Part shown: piece after piece, positions 22,981 through 24,833 of the stretch | Position numbering within the stretch: the stretch's first letter is position 1 | How the letters are laid out: each line of letters opens with the position of its first letter | DNA from: Bacteroidota bacterium | GTDB taxonomy: Bacteria; Bacteroidota; Ignavibacteria; Ignavibacteriales; Ignavibacteriaceae | Direction of reading: 5' to 3' | Assembly: GCA_023453665.1 (NCBI GenBank) | Contig: JAEXTA010000059.1 | Coordinates: 1-24,833 of the forward strand | DNA length: 24,833 nt | Position numbers and translations under genes: made by a program | The notes under the pieces: model-generated | The model's input: the letters and a program-made list of their open reading frames with translations, nothing else | Told to the model about the DNA's origin: nothing | The model's database searches: none

Positions 22981-24249
22981 ATGTTATTAAAGAGATTTTT
23001 AATTTTGTTTCTTATCATTTCTGTTGATCTCATTCCTCAGTCAGATTTATTAAAAACAAAAATTAATCATATACTTTCAAAATTACCTTCAACTACAAGA
23101 GCCGGAATTCTAATTTATGATCCTATAACCCGTGATACCTTGTTTGCACTCAATGATACTGAATCCATGATACCGGCATCAAACACTAAACTATTTACTA
23201 CTGCCGCAGCACTTTCTTATTTAGGTAATGACTTTGAAACATCAACAAAATTTTATACTGATGATGATGACCTGAAGGATGGCATTATAAATGGGAATCT
23301 GTATATCAAAGGATTTGGTAATTCCTTATTCGGTGAAACTGACCTGTTAAAAACTATAAACAAATTAAAATCACTAGGTGTATTCAAAATAACAGGAGAT
23401 GTTATTGGTGATGATACTTATTTTGATGATGTGTATTCACGCACAGATTGGATACCTGATGAAATTGCAAATGTAACTCTTCCGCCTGTTTCCGCATTGG
23501 TTTACGAAAACAATAAAACGGTTGTTGCAAGAAAATATAAAAGAAGGATTAGAAATTATAGTGTGAATATTTCAAATCCTCCGCTCCATATTGCAAATGT
23601 GATGAGAGAACGATTAGTAAATCATCAAATAGAAGTTGAAGGCAAATCAATAGCTGGAACCACACCAGCTAATGTACATTTACTTGATGACACCAGGGTA
23701 CATTTAACAGAACTTCTGAACATCATAAATAAAAACAGTGATAATTTTCTTGCAGAATGTTTATTCAAAACCATAGGTGCAGAGACCAGTGGAATCCAGG
23801 GTAATTCATTTTATGCACAACAGGCAGTGCTTACATATATCAGAGATAATGGAATTTTTTCAAAAGGAACTTCTCTTGTAGATGGTTCAGGTATTTCACG
23901 ATTTGACCAGGTGACACCCGCGGCTTTAGTAGGGGTACTTGAGAATATGTATTTTGATCTGGTAAACTTTGAAACTTTTTACAATTCTCTCAGCATTGCG
24001 GGTGTTGATGGTACATTAAGAAACAGATTAATCGGAACTGCGGCGTATAAAAATTTCAGAGGAAAAACCGGAACATTGAACGGAGTCTCATCTTTAAGCG
24101 GCTACCTGACAACAACAACTGGTGATGATTTGATAATGTCTTTTATTTTCGAATTTTCAAGGGGTGGTGCATCGCGGCATAAACGAATCCAGGATGAAAT
24201 TATATTACTCCTTACAGACTGGAAATCAGAATTAAGCCTTAAGAAGTAA
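22981..24249 (+). CDS. dacB: D-alanyl-D-alanine carboxypeptidase/endopeptidase (PBP4, S13)
   Basis: 422 residues from ATG 22981, chosen over an upstream TTG because a signal peptide starts here (MLLKRFLILFLIISVDLIPQ) and GAGGA lies upstream. Penicillin-binding motifs are in order: SNTK (Ser67 nucleophile, Lys70), SDN (253-255) and KTG (362-364). A DGSGISR motif near 301-307 is typical of S13. It acts in the periplasm on peptidoglycan stem peptides, removing the terminal D-Ala or cutting cross-links. The segment between the first two motifs is about 60 residues shorter than in E. coli PBP4, so the inserted domains are compact. The stop lies within a hairpin shared with the convergent secG. Confidence 0.94.
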   Translation: MLLKRFLILFLIISVDLIPQSDLLKTKINHILSKLPSTTRAGILIYDPITRDTLFALNDTESMIPASNTKLFTTAAALSYLGNDFETSTKFYTDDDDLKDGIINGNLYIKGFGNSLFGETDLLKTINKLKSLGVFKITGDVIGDDTYFDDVYSRTDWIPDEIANVTLPPVSALVYENNKTVVARKYKRRIRNYSVNISNPPLHIANVMRERLVNHQIEVEGKSIAGTTPANVHLLDDTRVHLTELLNIINKNSDNFLAECLFKTIGAETSGIQGNSFYAQQAVLTYIRDNGIFSKGTSLVDGSGISRFDQVTPAALVGVLENMYFDLVNFETFYNSLSIAGVDGTLRNRLIGTAAYKNFRGKTGTLNGVSSLSGYLTTTTGDDLIMSFIFEFSRGGASRHKRIQDEIILLLTDWKSELSLKK

Positions 24250-24263
24250 TTCCTAAGGCTTAA
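24232..24263. terminator. Hairpin between convergent dacB and secG
   Basis: TTAAGCCTTA (24232-24241) and TAAGGCTTAA (24254-24263) form a 10-bp perfect stem with a 12-nt loop that includes the dacB stop. It lies 9 bp beyond the secG stop. T-runs after the stem are weak on both strands, so it is a moderate, possibly bidirectional terminator. Confidence 0.55.
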
Positions 24264-24272
24264 AAAATTTAA

Positions 24273-24608
24273 CTAAGGTGCCGGATTTGTGTTCTGAGGT
24301 AAAGTTGGTGATGTAGGAACATTTTGTCTACCGGATTTTTGAATAACACTTTCAATCTGATCCGGACTGGACTGACCAGGTAAAAAGAACAGGTTTATAA
24401 CAATTGCCAGTACCGCTAATCCACCACCAAGCCACCATGTTGCCTTGCTAAGAAAATCAGCAGTTCTTCTTGTTCCAAACATTGTTCCCATTCCACCGGC
24501 ACCGCCAAATGTACCGGCAAGTCCGCCGCCTTTGCTAGATTGGAGCAGAACAATGATTATCAGCAAAATTGAAATGATTATTGATAAAGAAATTAATAGT
24601 GTATACAT
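24273..24608 (-). CDS. secG: Protein translocase subunit SecG
   Basis: 111 residues. The first membrane helix is at about 3-22 (TLLISLSIIISILLIIIVLL), followed by the SecG hallmark QSSKGGGLAGTFGG ... MFGTRRTADFLSKATWW, then a second helix at about 58-76 (LGGGLAVLAIVINLFFL). SecG joins SecYE in the inner membrane and helps SecA-driven export, the first step for all the secreted proteins in this window. The C-terminal 35 residues (PGQSSPDQIESV ... TNPAP) are a flexible Pro/Asn/Ser-rich tail. The gene starts 19 bp after the end of a tRNA gene on the same strand, so the two are probably transcribed together. Confidence 0.95.
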   Translation of the reverse strand: MYTLLISLSIIISILLIIIVLLQSSKGGGLAGTFGGAGGMGTMFGTRRTADFLSKATWWLGGGLAVLAIVINLFFLPGQSSPDQIESVIQKSGRQNVPTSPTLPQNTNPAP

Positions 24609-24627
24609 AAATATTCTCCTGAATTTG

Positions 24628-24701
24628 TAGCGGGGGAGGGATTCGAACCCCCGACACGTGGATTATGATTCCACTGCTCTAACCTACTGAGCTACCCCGC
24701 C
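24628..24701 (-). tRNA. tRNA with CAT anticodon (elongator Met, possibly Ile2)
   Basis: All arms can be drawn. Acceptor is GGCGGGG/CCCCGCT with a G-U closing pair; D arm GCTC-AGTAGGTTA-GAGC; anticodon stem GTGGA/TCCAC with loop ATCATAA, anticodon CAT; variable GTGTC; T arm GGGGG-TTCGAAT-CCCTC with one G-U pair; discriminator A. The 3' CCA is not encoded (CAA follows). The anticodon stem lacks the three G-C pairs of initiator tRNA, so it is an elongator Met or a lysidine-modified Ile2; I cannot separate these by eye. Confidence 0.93.
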
Positions 24702-24719
24702 ATTTCAAAATTTAGACTG

Positions 24720-24750
24720 CAAATATATCCACAAAATCAATTATTTCAAA
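24720..24750 (-). promoter_or_regulatory. Bacteroidota-type promoter for the tRNA-secG unit
   Basis: On the minus strand: TTTG (24747-24750), exactly 19 bp, then TATATTTG (24720-24727), a full match to the TTTG/TAnnTTTG consensus of the Bacteroidota primary sigma factor. It ends 18 bp before the first base of the tRNA, so transcription would begin just upstream of the tRNA and continue into secG. Confidence 0.65.
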
Positions 24751-24778
24751 AATAAATCTAATCCCAAAATGCCGATAA

Positions 24779-24833
24779 CTACTTCTTACCTAACCTGTTT
24801 TTTATGTTAGTAGTGTATTCATCCCTGAAAATA
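24779..24833 (-). CDS. C-terminal end of a possible gene running off the right edge
   Basis: An open frame on the minus strand enters from the right edge and ends at the stop at 24779-24781. The last 17 residues read IFRDEYTTNIKNRLGKK. The basic, hydrophilic end is protein-like, but the piece is too short to identify and could be chance. The 75 bases between it and the tRNA promoter region hold no other gene. Confidence 0.35.
   Translation of the reverse strand, partial: IFRDEYTTNIKNRLGKK

Noticed and set aside
1..24833. Search for CRISPR arrays, insertion sequences, prophage, toxin-antitoxin pairs, riboswitches and rRNA
   Set aside because: No regularly spaced repeats, transposase or integrase motifs, phage genes, small paired toxin genes, recognisable riboswitch cores or rRNA segments were seen.

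Overview
The window is an AT-rich stretch of bacterial chromosome, most likely from Ignavibacteria or a close relative in the Bacteroidota/Chlorobiota group. Three large secreted proteins end in the type IX secretion (T9SS) C-terminal domain with the NYPNPFNPST signature common in that lineage. Promoter-like sites of the Bacteroidota type (TTTG-N19-TAnnTTTG) also occur. Genus-level placement is inference.

Left part (1-14673), all on the minus strand. A translationally coupled run reads bamD lipoprotein, acyl-CoA thioesterase, an FG-GAP/VCBS repeat secreted protein, and a secreted protein cut by the window edge. Upstream of it lie an exported protein with a C-terminal membrane tail and the membrane protease HtpX. 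Three T9SS substrates follow: an M1 aminopeptidase, a parallel beta-helix/FN3 protein and an M43 pappalysin-like protease. Two of them end in near-identical terminator hairpins. A second minus-strand operon (15797 to 11521) carries a TPMT-like methyltransferase, a CYTH-domain protein and a large AddB-like PD-(D/E)XK nuclease.

Right part (15871-24833), mostly plus strand. It holds an outer-membrane beta-barrel protein coupled to a DUF2461 protein, a thioredoxin-like protein (minus), an M14 metallocarboxypeptidase, an ECF sigma factor/anti-sigma/universal stress protein operon, and a zinc-ribbon plus Tudor-like small protein followed by ribosomal protein S21. Then come a LOG-family protein (minus), a PBP4-type D,D-carboxypeptidase, SecG (minus) and a CAT-anticodon tRNA (minus).

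The content is mainly cell-envelope biology (BamD, SecG, HtpX, PBP4, sigma/anti-sigma, T9SS cargo) plus housekeeping genes. I see no CRISPR array, transposase, prophage, secondary-metabolite cluster or defence island. The more unusual items are: a 30-bp in-frame short-repeat insertion in a T9SS domain; the zinc-ribbon/PcrA-Tudor-like protein next to rpsU; an AddB-like nuclease without a P-loop; a possible C-terminal sorting tail on a 203-aa exported protein; a long gene overlap that encodes a signal-peptide n-region; and a structured-looking htpX leader. No gene-free stretch exceeds 300 bases.
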